From contig CAYFLR010000009.1 in assembly GCA_964343805.1 (NCBI GenBank), forward strand, positions 62,001 to 126,000: a stretch of 64,000 nucleotides of DNA, read 5' to 3'. The position numbers and the translations under genes are program-made. Shown here piece by piece: positions 10,086-18,973 of the stretch; the stretch's first letter is position 1; every line of letters starts with the position of its first letter. Origin of the DNA: CAYFLR01 sp964343805 (GTDB taxonomy: Bacteria; Bdellovibrionota_B; Oligoflexia; CAYFLR01). Under the pieces are notes generated by a model, which was given only the letters and a program-made list of their open reading frames with translations, was not told the DNA's origin and did no database searches.

Positions 10086-10808
10086 ATGAGTCCATTAGAC
10101 AATCTAAAACTCTCCGATTTAACCAAAGAGATGAAGCAACTTGCTCATCCCAAGAAGGCCCAAGATCAAGCCCGCTTTTTTAAAACGGGAAAAGGAGAAT
10201 ATGGTGAGGGAGATGTATTTATTGGTATTAAAGTACCTGACTTGAGAAAACTATCGAGAAAGTATAAGCACCTTGATTTTAAAGACTTAAACCTCCTAAT
10301 CAAGTCCAAAAAACACGAGGAGAGACAAATTGCCCTCTTTATCCTCACCTTGCAGTATCAAAAGGCAGATAGAACCCTGCAAACTAAGATCTACAACTAC
10401 TATCTTAAAAACCTGAAATACATTAACAACTGGGACTTAGTAGATGGATCAACGCCTCATATAGTGGGTCACTACTTAAAAAATAAAGACAAAGAAATAC
10501 TCTATACTTGGGCCCAAACTAATCATTTGTGGAAAAAGAGAATGGCCATCATGGCCACCTTTGATTTTATTAGAAACCATCAATTTGCAGACACGCTTAA
10601 GATAGCTCAGATTCTCCTAAATGACCCTCATGATCTCATTCATAAAGCGGTGGGATGGATGCTCAGGGAGGTAGGTAATCGGCATGAAACCACCCTCCAC
10701 AAGTTTTTAAAACATCACTACCAACAAATGCCGCGCACCATGCTACGATATGCCATAGAAAAGATTAAGGAAGACCAAAGGCAAGATTACCTGAAAGGAA
10801 GGGTTTAA
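10086..10808 (+). CDS. AlkD-like DNA alkylation repair glycosylase
   Basis: This 240-residue HEAT-repeat protein belongs to the DNA_alkylation family. AlkD enzymes excise bulky cationic bases such as 3- and 7-methylpurines without flipping them. The family signatures are present: NNWDLVD at 114-120 (W116 and D120 correspond to the DNA-contacting Trp and catalytic Asp), basic residues at L-W-K-K-R near 150, GWMLREVG at 190-197, and MPRTMLRYAIEK near 215. Length is normal (about 235). The stop overlaps the start of the next gene (TAATG), so the two are coupled. Specific substrate is inferred from the family. Confidence 0.88.
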   Translation: MSPLDNLKLSDLTKEMKQLAHPKKAQDQARFFKTGKGEYGEGDVFIGIKVPDLRKLSRKYKHLDFKDLNLLIKSKKHEERQIALFILTLQYQKADRTLQTKIYNYYLKNLKYINNWDLVDGSTPHIVGHYLKNKDKEILYTWAQTNHLWKKRMAIMATFDFIRNHQFADTLKIAQILLNDPHDLIHKAVGWMLREVGNRHETTLHKFLKHHYQQMPRTMLRYAIEKIKEDQRQDYLKGRV

Positions 10809-11497
10809 TGACAACAAGGTTTATGGCTTTTGCCCTCTTCTTATGTTTTGTTGCTCCCACTCTATTGGCTAGCACCAAAGATATTGATGATTATGAAAGT
10901 TTTGCCCAAGAACAATCCATCAATAAAATCCATCAGATTTTCAAAGAAGCGGAGGCTTATGATCATAAATCTACAGCCATATACAAAAGACTCTTAAGCC
11001 TGATGGAAACACACCGACACTTTTCAAGTGATTTTCCCAAGATTCATCGTTATCTGAGAATTATGGGGCTTACCTTCGGACGATTCGATACTTTTAAAAT
11101 ACTAAAGGTGCTAATAAATAATGCGGAGAAACAAATTGAGGCCACCTTTCAAGCAGTGGAAGAACCTCTCACAGTAATAAAGCCTAATAAAGACTTAGAA
11201 GTTATGTACAATCAAGCTTATAAGGCACGTAGAAAAGCCAAAAAACGAATGAGAAAACAGGCAAGAAACTTTAAAAAAGCTTCCAAAGAAATACATAAAT
11301 ACATTCCTGAACTCACCTTATTCATGAAGCTCATTAGAGAAGAGGCAAATATCGAAGCCAAATATCAGAAGAAATACACCCATCGAGATAACTTTTTTAT
11401 TATCCTGGATCGCATCAAACGAAATCTCCATGAGATTAAATCTCTCACCGTCTATGATGATAGTAAAGATAGATATTCAATGCCGGTAGAATACTAG
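10808..11497 (+). CDS. Secreted helical protein of unknown function
   Basis: This 229-residue protein starts with a signal peptide (MTTRFMAFALFLCFVAPTLLAS). The rest is highly charged and predicted helical, with a strongly basic stretch near 137-165 (K-A-R-R-K-A-K-K-R-M-R-K-Q-A-R) that suggests a coiled coil or binding to an anionic partner. It is translationally coupled to the AlkD-like gene by a one-base stop/start overlap. It ends four bases inside the convergent neighbour. I do not recognise the family. Confidence 0.65.
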   Translation: MTTRFMAFALFLCFVAPTLLASTKDIDDYESFAQEQSINKIHQIFKEAEAYDHKSTAIYKRLLSLMETHRHFSSDFPKIHRYLRIMGLTFGRFDTFKILKVLINNAEKQIEATFQAVEEPLTVIKPNKDLEVMYNQAYKARRKAKKRMRKQARNFKKASKEIHKYIPELTLFMKLIREEANIEAKYQKKYTHRDNFFIILDRIKRNLHEIKSLTVYDDSKDRYSMPVEY

Positions 11498-12054
11498 CCC
11501 TTCTGCTCCCCTTCTTCCTTCTGCTTTTTATCTGCCATCTCTTTATTCCAAATTGGATTATCACGATCCTCTGGATGGAGTTTATCGACCCCTTCTACAT
11601 GCCAATAGGAGAGATCAATGGGAGCATCTTTATAGTCGGGCTTTTTCTCATGTAAGAAGGGACACCACCAGTTTTCAACCAGCTTTACAAGATAAGCATG
11701 CCATTCATAAAAAGAGACTGACAGAGGACAATACAGGGTGCAGTTAAAGATCCAGAAAAATCGGGATTTAATTTGCAATTCCCACCAATTATTAGCATCC
11801 AGTACCACTTGGTTTTTCATGGTATATCGATGAGATCTGATCTCAGGAGCAAAATCAGCCCAAGTCTTAATGTCTTTGGCTCCCATCATCTTCAGATGAA
11901 GATAACAAAGCAGAGCTCCCAAAATAGAGAATGGCAAAGAGACAAAAAGAGGAAGATAAATTATTGGGACCCCAACTATTTTTCTCCAAGTTGGTATTTT
12001 TTTATAATTATCTCCTATAACCACCCGACAGGCTTGATTATTATGTTTTTCCAT
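11494..12054 (-). CDS. Membrane-associated protein of unknown function
   Basis: I choose the ATG at 12054 (MEKHNNQACRV, 186 residues) because GGGGGAGGT sits just before it. The upstream ATG at 12072 would place that ribosome site inside the gene. One strong membrane segment lies near residues 28-55 (IVGVPIIYLPLFVSLPFSILGALLC). A second aromatic hydrophobic stretch follows around F-F-W-I-F-N-C-T-L-Y-C, then W-W-C-P-F-L-H-E-K-K. The spaced Cys and His could bind a metal, but nothing proves it. The tail is charged (K-K-Q-K-E-E-G-E). A second small membrane-protein gene lies upstream on the same strand and may be cotranscribed. Unrecognised family. Confidence 0.65.
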   Translation of the reverse strand: MEKHNNQACRVVIGDNYKKIPTWRKIVGVPIIYLPLFVSLPFSILGALLCYLHLKMMGAKDIKTWADFAPEIRSHRYTMKNQVVLDANNWWELQIKSRFFWIFNCTLYCPLSVSFYEWHAYLVKLVENWWCPFLHEKKPDYKDAPIDLSYWHVEGVDKLHPEDRDNPIWNKEMADKKQKEEGEQKG

Positions 12055-12144
12055 TTTACCTCCCCCTTCCACTACTAATGCATATATTTAAATCGCTAAG
12101 GGAAAGTATAACTTTCTAGAATGGGAGTAAAGGGAAAAGAAAAG

Positions 12145-12492
12145 TTAGCCTTCTTCCTTGACTTTAATCATCATACCACCGGCATATGTAGGATAATTTT
12201 TGGACATTCGGTAAATAAGCCTCAAGACCGATATAATCAGAGTTGACATCATTAAAAGAAGGGTTCCTATCCAATTAAAACTATTTAGCCCTTGATACTC
12301 CATAAAAACCCCGCAGAAAAAGGCTGGAATACTTACACAGGCGGTTAAATACATACTGATGGCAATCCAATCAGTTTCCCAATAATCAAATGGAATGGGT
12401 ATAACTAAAAATATAAATAGACAGACAAAGTTAACTGCAATTATGAAGGTCCATGGATTTTGCCAAACATAGGCAATAAGATCAAAATACAT
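12145..12492 (-). CDS. Small three-helix membrane protein
   Basis: This 115-residue protein has three hydrophobic segments (about 13-34, 44-65 and 72-93) and a basic C-terminal tail ending K-V-K-E-E-G. AGGGAG lies directly upstream of its ATG. It is followed about 90 bases later by another membrane-protein gene on the same strand, and it is divergent from the CDF transporter, so the 98-base spacer must hold both promoters. No family is recognised. Confidence 0.6.
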   Translation of the reverse strand: MYFDLIAYVWQNPWTFIIAVNFVCLFIFLVIPIPFDYWETDWIAISMYLTACVSIPAFFCGVFMEYQGLNSFNWIGTLLLMMSTLIISVLRLIYRMSKNYPTYAGGMMIKVKEEG

Positions 12493-12590
12493 AACACTCC
12501 CTTATCTAGTCTAATGCTCCTTGCAATCCATCGACATTTCATAGAAAATATTAAGTACAAAAATTTTGAATAAGGAATCTCCTATCTAAA

Positions 12591-13745
12591 ATGAGTAATA
12601 ATAACAAAATACTAGACGAAAGAAGGCGTGTCGGAAAACAAGTGGTCTTAGTGGGAGTGATCCTAAATAGCCTACTTTCCATTGGAAAAATTGTAGTGGG
12701 TTTTCTAGGGCAATCGGTGGCTTTGATGGCTGATGGATTTCACTCAGCTTCCGATCTCATTTCCGATGCAGCGGTATTTTTAGGCATTCATATATCAACC
12801 AGTGAAGCCGATGAAAACCATCCCTATGGCCATGGAAAGTTTGAGTCGATCACCGTGCTCTTCGTAGGGGGACTCCTCATTACCACTGCCATTGGGCTTA
12901 TCTATAATGCAACTGAGCGATTTCATACCGTTTCCCCAATAATTCCCAAGAGCATGACCATTTGGGCTGCAGCTATTTCCATCATAGTAAAAGAGTTGCT
13001 CTATCAGTATTCTCATCGCATGGGTACTAAAATAAAATCCCCCTCTCTCATCGCTAATGCTTGGCACAACCGTTCTGATGCTTTCTCATCTGCTGCCGCC
13101 CTAGTAGGAATATTAATGGCCCGATTGGGTTTTCCTATATTGGACCCTCTCACTGCCATTGGGGTTGCCTTCATTATTGGCGGAACGGGGGCTAAAATTG
13201 GTTTAGATGCACTAAAGAAACTCACTGATGCCGCAGTGAGCCCTGAGACGCTTGAGAAAATTGAAAAAGCCATCGCCCTGACTCCAGAGGTACAATCTTT
13301 TCACATGGTTAAAGCTCGCTATTTGGGCCCTGAGATCCTGACCGATGTTCACATTCAAGTTTCCCCATTTATATCCGTTTCGGAGGGGCATCAAATAGCA
13401 GAGATGACCCGGAACAATATACGAAGTAAAGTTCCTGAGGTGATGGATGTCTTAGTTCATATCGATACGGCTGAGGATGTGAATGGCTTTCCCATTTTCC
13501 AATCACGTTCAGAGTTGGAAAACTTAATTAAAAGGCAATTGGAAAAAATGCCAACCTTTTTAACCTTTCATAGTGTAACTCCTCACTACACCCCTACGGG
13601 AATAGTGCTCGATCTCCTGCTTTCTACTAAAAATGAAGTATCGGGGGAAGAGCTTAAAAAAGAGGGGATTAAGGTCAAAACCTATCTATTAGAAAATATG
13701 TTCTTTTTAGACTTGAATGTAAATCTACGAATTACTGGAGTCTAA
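12591..13745 (+). CDS. Cation diffusion facilitator (divalent metal/H+ antiporter)
   Basis: This 384-residue CDF protein moves divalent cations from the cytoplasm in exchange for protons. Six transmembrane helices carry metal ligands A-D-G-F-H51-x-x-x-D55 in helix 2 and H159-x-x-x-D163 (AWHNRSDA) in helix 5. An HD-HD site of this kind is typical of zinc/cobalt transporters rather than of Fe/Zn (DD-HD) or Mn (DD-DD) types. A HPYGHGK loop follows helix 2. The cytoplasmic ferredoxin-like domain covers about 215-295. About 85 further residues lie beyond it, longer than the usual 300-residue form. Metal choice is inference. Confidence 0.88.
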   Translation: MSNNNKILDERRRVGKQVVLVGVILNSLLSIGKIVVGFLGQSVALMADGFHSASDLISDAAVFLGIHISTSEADENHPYGHGKFESITVLFVGGLLITTAIGLIYNATERFHTVSPIIPKSMTIWAAAISIIVKELLYQYSHRMGTKIKSPSLIANAWHNRSDAFSSAAALVGILMARLGFPILDPLTAIGVAFIIGGTGAKIGLDALKKLTDAAVSPETLEKIEKAIALTPEVQSFHMVKARYLGPEILTDVHIQVSPFISVSEGHQIAEMTRNNIRSKVPEVMDVLVHIDTAEDVNGFPIFQSRSELENLIKRQLEKMPTFLTFHSVTPHYTPTGIVLDLLLSTKNEVSGEELKKEGIKVKTYLLENMFFLDLNVNLRITGV

Positions 13746-16451
13746 CTATCGAGGACCTGCAGTTCCAATAGCAGAAGTAGAATAAGGCGACCATGTCACG
13801 GTAGGAGAAGATCCATACATAGTAAACTTAAACTTGGTCTTATAAGTCCCCGCATCCGCATCACCAGTGTCATAACTCCAATAGTTATTCGTAATGGTAT
13901 GATCATCATTACTTTGGGAATAGATATTTAGAGTATTACTGGTAAAGTTAGAATAGGTTACAGAAGAGGTTCCTTCATATATATTAAGCCCGATGTCACA
14001 ATTCTGAATATTCAAATAAGATACATTATCAATAATGGCATTGTCTGAATGACTTATGTATAACCCCTTTGCCCCTGAAACATTGTCGCAGTCAATGGTG
14101 GTATATGAAACAGTGGCTGCCAGCAGGGATTCAAGATTAACTGCGCCAGCCCAAGAGGTTTGTACTCTTGAAATTATGGAATCAGCCATCGTGAAGGTTC
14201 CCCCTTGACGGGTAGTAATTCCTTGAAAGTTTTTTGCCTGCAGATAGGAAATGGTATAAGTGGGAACCAAGCCATATCCTGCCGCCAAGTTTAAATTTCC
14301 CCAATCGCCTGGACTCGGAGAGGCCTCATTAGAGTCAATCACCACCGGCTGTGCTGAAGTTCCATTAATAGTTAAATCATTATAAATATTAAGTGAGGTA
14401 TTCTTAGCTACATAGATATTGGTTCCGGCTTCGATCACCAATTTGTAGGCAGAAGCAGTAATCTGGTATTTAGTTTGGAGAGTATGTTGATATTCAAAAT
14501 CAATAGAGGTATCAAAACCGGTCTGTAAAAGACTCGCCCCTGACAATAAATAGGGTGAAAAAGCCGCCCCTAAAGTAATCGTATCACTACCAGCAAAGAG
14601 ATCATTCAAACCACCTTTTAAAATGGTCTTGGCTCCTTTGAATATTTTCCAAGAACTCTCATCACTGGTATTTCCTGCTAAATCTACCGCTCGAATGGAT
14701 AAAGGGTAAAACTTATCATCATCGGTAAAATTAAAAACAATATTGGATGACACATCCGTCCAGACAGAATATTGGCCTCCTAAAGCCTGATAGCCTTTAA
14801 AATTGGCATCTGTACTCGTGGTTGTAATGACTACCGTCTCTGAAGTGTCAATTCTCCGACTGGTATTTGAAACGATCGGTTGAGAGGGAGCATCCTTATC
14901 ATAGACAATGGATTTATTAACTACCAACTCACTCCCACCATATTTAAGGAATTTAACATAAATTGTTTTACTTCCTTGGCCTGCTGAGAGAGTATAGTTA
15001 GGGGGTAAATAACGACTGTCATAAATCTGGGTCATATCAACATAAGTGGGGATTAAGGGACCAGCAAACTCAACATCTTTATATTGCGCATAACTAGGAG
15101 GTCCGATTTGAGGAGGTTCAAATTGATTTTCCTCCCCATACATTTCCTCTGGTCCCCCTATAAACATAGGAGTTTCAAATACAACAGTGTTCTCTTTAGG
15201 AATATAGACCGATGTATTCCAAGGGATAAAAGAAGCCCAGGAAAAGTTAGAATCTTCACTAATGTAAAACCCTTCTATAGGAGCTACCCCAGAATTAGCT
15301 GTTAAATCTATTCGAATATGAGGATTAGAGGTATAAGATCCTTCTTTAATAGTGATTGTGGCGTTTTGAATCGCGGTTGAATCTAGGATAATTGAATCGG
15401 TGGAGACAACTCCCACATGCCCCCATTGATCTTTTAATTTAACATAAAGAGAGTATTCTCCGTCTTCTTCTGGTAGTTCGTATTCAGCTAATTCAGAATA
15501 GGATTGCCAGGAACCCCCAGCAAAATTATGTTTTTGCGAAATCATCATCTCAGTAATAGGACTTAGATCATCTCCTTTAATAGTTAATGAAAGCTTTTTA
15601 TTCCCTGTATATTCATCTCCCCCATTAATTATAACTTCAGAATCAGGTCCTGTAGAATCCACAATCACCTTTGCTTCAAAAGGGGGCGATTCCAATCCAT
15701 TGGCATCTGAATAAGAGACATAGACAGCATTTTCTCCCTCGTCAGCAAAAAGATGAGTTTTAGTTCTCTTAACTGGTTCCCAGTTAGAGCCGAGGAAACC
15801 AGTATTATTTGAAACTTTCATAGTGGTGGCATTAGCAGAATAGTTAAAGTGGAGAGTGGCTTCTCTACTTCCAATAATTGCCTCATCTGTACCAATAACT
15901 ACATTTCCTTCCACACCCGTAGAGATAAAAAGGGTCCAGGAATTAATATCCGTTGCCGTCTCAGATAGTACTTCAATATCTTCTAAGGCACCGGATCCAT
16001 AGCCATCTTTTTCCATAACTAATGTCCAAAATCCAGGTGGGACATTAGCCAGCTGGAATCCCCCCTCTTTATCTGTCTTAGCGATAAAAGAAGTTCCAGG
16101 GATATAAACATCAATACCAGTATGGTCTTCCGCATCATTCAAGGTAACCACTCCTTTAATACTTCCAGTTTTTGGTATTAAAAGATCACCCCACTCCTGA
16201 TCCCCTGAGTTATATATATTGCAGTGTTGCAAACCCTCTGTTCCATCTTCACTTTCAACTATCAAACAGGGAAGGATGCCATTTATCTGTCCAACCTGTG
16301 GCAATAAATTCCAAACTAATTTAGGCGAAGCCTTAGGAGATGCTTTGGGGGAAGATTTTGGAGATGCCTTTGGGGAAGCACTCTGAATACTTTTAGTAAT
16401 GTTGGGGCTCACTGGTAATTTTACATTGCCGTTTTTGTCACTCAAGACCAC
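13746..16451 (-). CDS. Secreted Ig-like/beta-helix protein, part downstream of an amber codon
   Basis: The 901-residue frame is continuous with the 16455-16679 frame except for a TAG at 16455-16457. It opens in the middle of a carboxypeptidase-regulatory-like domain (V-L-S-D-K-N-G-N-V-K-L-P). It then has a low-complexity linker of ASPK/SSPK repeats, a second such domain (I-K-G-V-V-T-L-N-D-A-E through K-D-G-Y-G-S-G), several Ig-like repeats with D-S-T-G-P-D-S-E and D-S-T-A-I-Q boundaries, and a right-handed beta-helix with many Asn/Thr/Ser ladders at the C-terminus. There is no signal of its own and no ribosome site before the GTG, so it is probably the body of a broken or read-through surface protein. 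It abuts the convergent CDF gene. Confidence 0.7.
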   Translation of the reverse strand: MVLSDKNGNVKLPVSPNITKSIQSASPKASPKSSPKASPKASPKLVWNLLPQVGQINGILPCLIVESEDGTEGLQHCNIYNSGDQEWGDLLIPKTGSIKGVVTLNDAEDHTGIDVYIPGTSFIAKTDKEGGFQLANVPPGFWTLVMEKDGYGSGALEDIEVLSETATDINSWTLFISTGVEGNVVIGTDEAIIGSREATLHFNYSANATTMKVSNNTGFLGSNWEPVKRTKTHLFADEGENAVYVSYSDANGLESPPFEAKVIVDSTGPDSEVIINGGDEYTGNKKLSLTIKGDDLSPITEMMISQKHNFAGGSWQSYSELAEYELPEEDGEYSLYVKLKDQWGHVGVVSTDSIILDSTAIQNATITIKEGSYTSNPHIRIDLTANSGVAPIEGFYISEDSNFSWASFIPWNTSVYIPKENTVVFETPMFIGGPEEMYGEENQFEPPQIGPPSYAQYKDVEFAGPLIPTYVDMTQIYDSRYLPPNYTLSAGQGSKTIYVKFLKYGGSELVVNKSIVYDKDAPSQPIVSNTSRRIDTSETVVITTTSTDANFKGYQALGGQYSVWTDVSSNIVFNFTDDDKFYPLSIRAVDLAGNTSDESSWKIFKGAKTILKGGLNDLFAGSDTITLGAAFSPYLLSGASLLQTGFDTSIDFEYQHTLQTKYQITASAYKLVIEAGTNIYVAKNTSLNIYNDLTINGTSAQPVVIDSNEASPSPGDWGNLNLAAGYGLVPTYTISYLQAKNFQGITTRQGGTFTMADSIISRVQTSWAGAVNLESLLAATVSYTTIDCDNVSGAKGLYISHSDNAIIDNVSYLNIQNCDIGLNIYEGTSSVTYSNFTSNTLNIYSQSNDDHTITNNYWSYDTGDADAGTYKTKFKFTMYGSSPTVTWSPYSTSAIGTAGPR

Positions 16452-16454
16452 ATC

Positions 16455-16679
16455 CTATTCAAAGCCTTGAAAATAGACCTTTCCTTTAGCTAAAGGAAGA
16501 CCTGTCGCAGCACTCACCAGACGAGTCCCGATTTGCGAAGCCTCTTCATTCTGGTTATTCATTTGAGTCGACTGGGCTTCTGTCTCTTCATCATCTTCTT
16601 CCTTCATCTCTTCACAGTTTGCAAAGATGGAAAGAATCAGAATAAAGATGAAAGTTTGTACTACGGCGATTAAATTCAT
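16455..16679 (-). CDS. N-terminal part of the amber-split secreted protein
   Basis: The start at 16679 (MNLIAVVQTFIFILILSIF) is chosen because GGGAGG lies just upstream; the longer frame from 16745 has no such site. An export signal is followed by an acidic stretch (E-E-M-K-E-E-D-D-E-E-T-E) and I-G-T-R-L-V-S-A-A-T-G-L-P-L-A-K-G-K-V-Y-F-Q-G-F-E, the first strands of a carboxypeptidase-regulatory-like domain. The frame then hits TAG. The domain resumes at once in the same frame (D-V-V-L-S-D-K-N-G), so this 74-residue piece and the 901-residue piece are one ancestral gene. Cysteine 22 (FANC) could be lipidated, but Asn at -1 is unusual. Confidence 0.65.
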   Translation of the reverse strand: MNLIAVVQTFIFILILSIFANCEEMKEEDDEETEAQSTQMNNQNEEASQIGTRLVSAATGLPLAKGKVYFQGFE

Positions 16680-16833
16680 TTCTCTCCCTCCCGTCGTTAT
16701 TTTTCGAACGCTTTCCCTAATAAATGAGAATATAAAATTAACCAACTGATATTACTTAAATTTCAAAATCATGTAATAATCTTTAGAAGGTAAATAAGCA
16801 TAAATTAAGTTTATATTTTATAGGAGATCATTA

Positions 16834-17535
16834 ATGAGTTTACATATTGCCGCAAAACCGGGTGCCATCGCTAGCAAAGTCCTACTTCCAGGAGACCCTT
16901 TGAGAGCAAAATACGTGGCCGATAACTTTTTAACAGATGTCACTTGTTATAATGAAATACGGGGCATGTATGGCTTTACTGGCAAATATAAAGGTGAACC
17001 CATTTCTGTCCAGGGAACCGGCATGGGCATTCCCTCAATTTCAATCTATTTGAATGAACTGATTACAGAGTACCAGGTTAAAACTCTCATACGCATTGGT
17101 TCTTGCGGAGCACTGCATCAAGATATCAAGCTCAAAGACCTCATCTTGGCTATGAGTGCTTCCACTGATTCTAATCTCAACAACAGTGCCTTTCCCACTA
17201 TTAACTATGCTCCCACTGCCAATTTTGACCTCTTACATAGGGCTTATGAAATATCACTAAACAGAACCCATCCAGTGAAGGTGGGAAGTATTTTCACCAG
17301 CGATCTCTTTTACGACAATGAAAACCCCGAAGGATGGAAAAAATGGGCAGAATACGGAATGCTTGCCGTGGAAATGGAAACAGCAGCCCTTTATAGTCTA
17401 GCTGCCAAATTCGGTGTTGCCGCCTTAGCCATTTTAACTGTAAGTGATAACTTAGCCACCAAAGATCTGGTTCCTCCGAAAGACAGACAGAATACATTTG
17501 ATAAGATGGTGCAATTAGCTCTGGATGTGAATTAA
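16834..17535 (+). CDS. deoD: Purine nucleoside phosphorylase
   Basis: This 233-residue protein is a hexameric, DeoD-type phosphorylase that splits purine (deoxy)nucleosides with phosphate to give base and (deoxy)ribose-1-phosphate. Seen are the N-terminal phosphate-binding LPGDPLRAKYVA, G-x-G-I-P-S-I-S-I-Y, R-I-G-S-C-G-A, the ribose-binding EMETAALY and the S-D-N loop near the end. Length fits E. coli DeoD (239). TAGGAG precedes the ATG. The 3' end overlaps the convergent HD-GYP gene by 21 bases. It stands alone on its strand here. Confidence 0.95.
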   Translation: MSLHIAAKPGAIASKVLLPGDPLRAKYVADNFLTDVTCYNEIRGMYGFTGKYKGEPISVQGTGMGIPSISIYLNELITEYQVKTLIRIGSCGALHQDIKLKDLILAMSASTDSNLNNSAFPTINYAPTANFDLLHRAYEISLNRTHPVKVGSIFTSDLFYDNENPEGWKKWAEYGMLAVEMETAALYSLAAKFGVAALAILTVSDNLATKDLVPPKDRQNTFDKMVQLALDVN

Positions 17536-18973
17536 TTCATTGAAGGCTTTGAGCACAAAGGGGTCAAAATATTTACTCTGTTTTTTTATCTCATTGATGG
17601 ATTGATCAAAAGTAAAGCGACCCTTCTTGGGCCTTTTTTCTTCATCCAGAAAAAAGAAAGAGAAATAATCAGCCAGCGAAACAATAGCGGCAAAAGGATG
17701 GAGACCATTTGGATACCTGGCACTCAACCTTCCTTTTTTCCCGTTAGGAAAGCCACTGCCATCATATAGCTCATGATGATCTCTTATGAGGTTATAGACT
17801 TCTTTGGGAAAAAAGAGCCCCTTTTGTTCTAACTCTTTTATTATGACAAAGCCGGAAATAGGATGTTCTTGATGTATGGCTCGATCTAAAGGAGTCGGAT
17901 TTTGCATAAAATGATTATGAATATGAAGTCGCTGAAGACCAATATCATGAAGCAAAGCAGAGAAAGTCAGTGAGTTAAGTTCTTTTTCCGAAAGTCCATA
18001 AACCTTGCCAATCCCCGCTGATAAAAAGGAAACTAANNNNNNNNNNNNNNNNNNNNNNNNNNNNNNNNNNNNNNNNNNNNNNNNNNNNNNNNNNNNNNNN
18101 NNNNNNNNNNNNNNNNNNNNNNNNNNTAGCAGCAGAGGCCGCTAACGAAAGGGTCTCTTTATCAATTTTTTGACACATAAAAAGGGCAGCACATTCACTT
18201 ATTTCATAATAGAGCTCAAGCGTATTTCGATGATTTTTTACCAGACCGGCTTGACGCATTTGATTAAAACGTGTCTCTTTGAGTAAATCATAGAAGTAGG
18301 CTTCCTCATGCTTTTTCACTAAAAGACTCACCTGATTTCTTTTTTTCTCAGCAGCATTGATAAGTAAGTTCACTCGCTTAATTTTCTTTTGGCTGTCTAA
18401 GCGGGGAGAAATGTATTGAAGGAGTTCATCGCTTCCCTGAACCCAAATACCAAAATTGATATAGGCCGGATCTAGCTCTTTGAGTAAAGATAAATGGATC
18501 TCTGAAAAATTACCCAGTTCACTCATATTCGCTATCTGACACTGATTAATAGTCTCTTTTTTAAAAGAGAGTTTTTGGCTCTCTTTTTGAGCCTTTAGCA
18601 GCAGCTCACGATTCTTAAGAGTCTTCTTTAGTTCTGACACAAATGATTCTTTATCCAATGGAGTTCGAAATAATTTATGTATAGGAAACTTATTTAGATA
18701 AGGAAGGGCTTTTCTGCTAACCTTGTTGGTCAATATAAATAAAGGTATTTGCCAATGTTTATCAGTATTGCTGAGGGCCTCTAGCAACTTAAAACTTTTC
18801 TCTAAGTGAAGAGGGAGATTAATAACGATGGCATGGTATTTTTTTTTGTGGAATTCGTTTATAGCTTTCTTATAATTATCACATTCAGTAACCCTGCCTG
18901 TAAAGGTTTTAAGCAGCTTGCTGGTCCTTCGAAGGATCTCTTGATTCTGGTTGATATTTAAAATAGCAATCAT
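17515..18973 (-). CDS. HD-GYP domain protein with degenerate receiver (interrupted by a sequence gap)
   Basis: A 90-base N run (18037-18126) lies inside one gene. Residues 1-125 resemble a response-regulator receiver but lack its key residues: the phospho-acceptor Asp is Asn (A-I-V-I-N-L-P) and the K-P is replaced (L-F-R-T-P), so it is probably a pseudo-receiver. After the gap, a frame reading G-L-S-E-K-E-L-N-S-L-T-F-S-A-L-L-H-D-I-G enters an HD-GYP domain with HDIG and HHELYDGSGFPNG. Most of the family reads GYP where this has GFP. HD-GYP proteins usually hydrolyse cyclic di-GMP. The ATG touches the stop of the glycosidase gene (TAAATG), so it is coupled to the polysaccharide cluster. Enzyme activity is likely but not certain. 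Confidence 0.8.

Noticed and set aside
16330..16400. Short tandem DNA repeat coding ASPK/SSPK
   Set aside because: It is an in-frame low-complexity protein linker, not a CRISPR array or separate repeat element.
16679..16745. Longer N-terminus MVNFIFSFIRESVRK for the amber-split protein
   Set aside because: The strong GGGAGG site and signal peptide start at 16679; the upstream part has no ribosome site.
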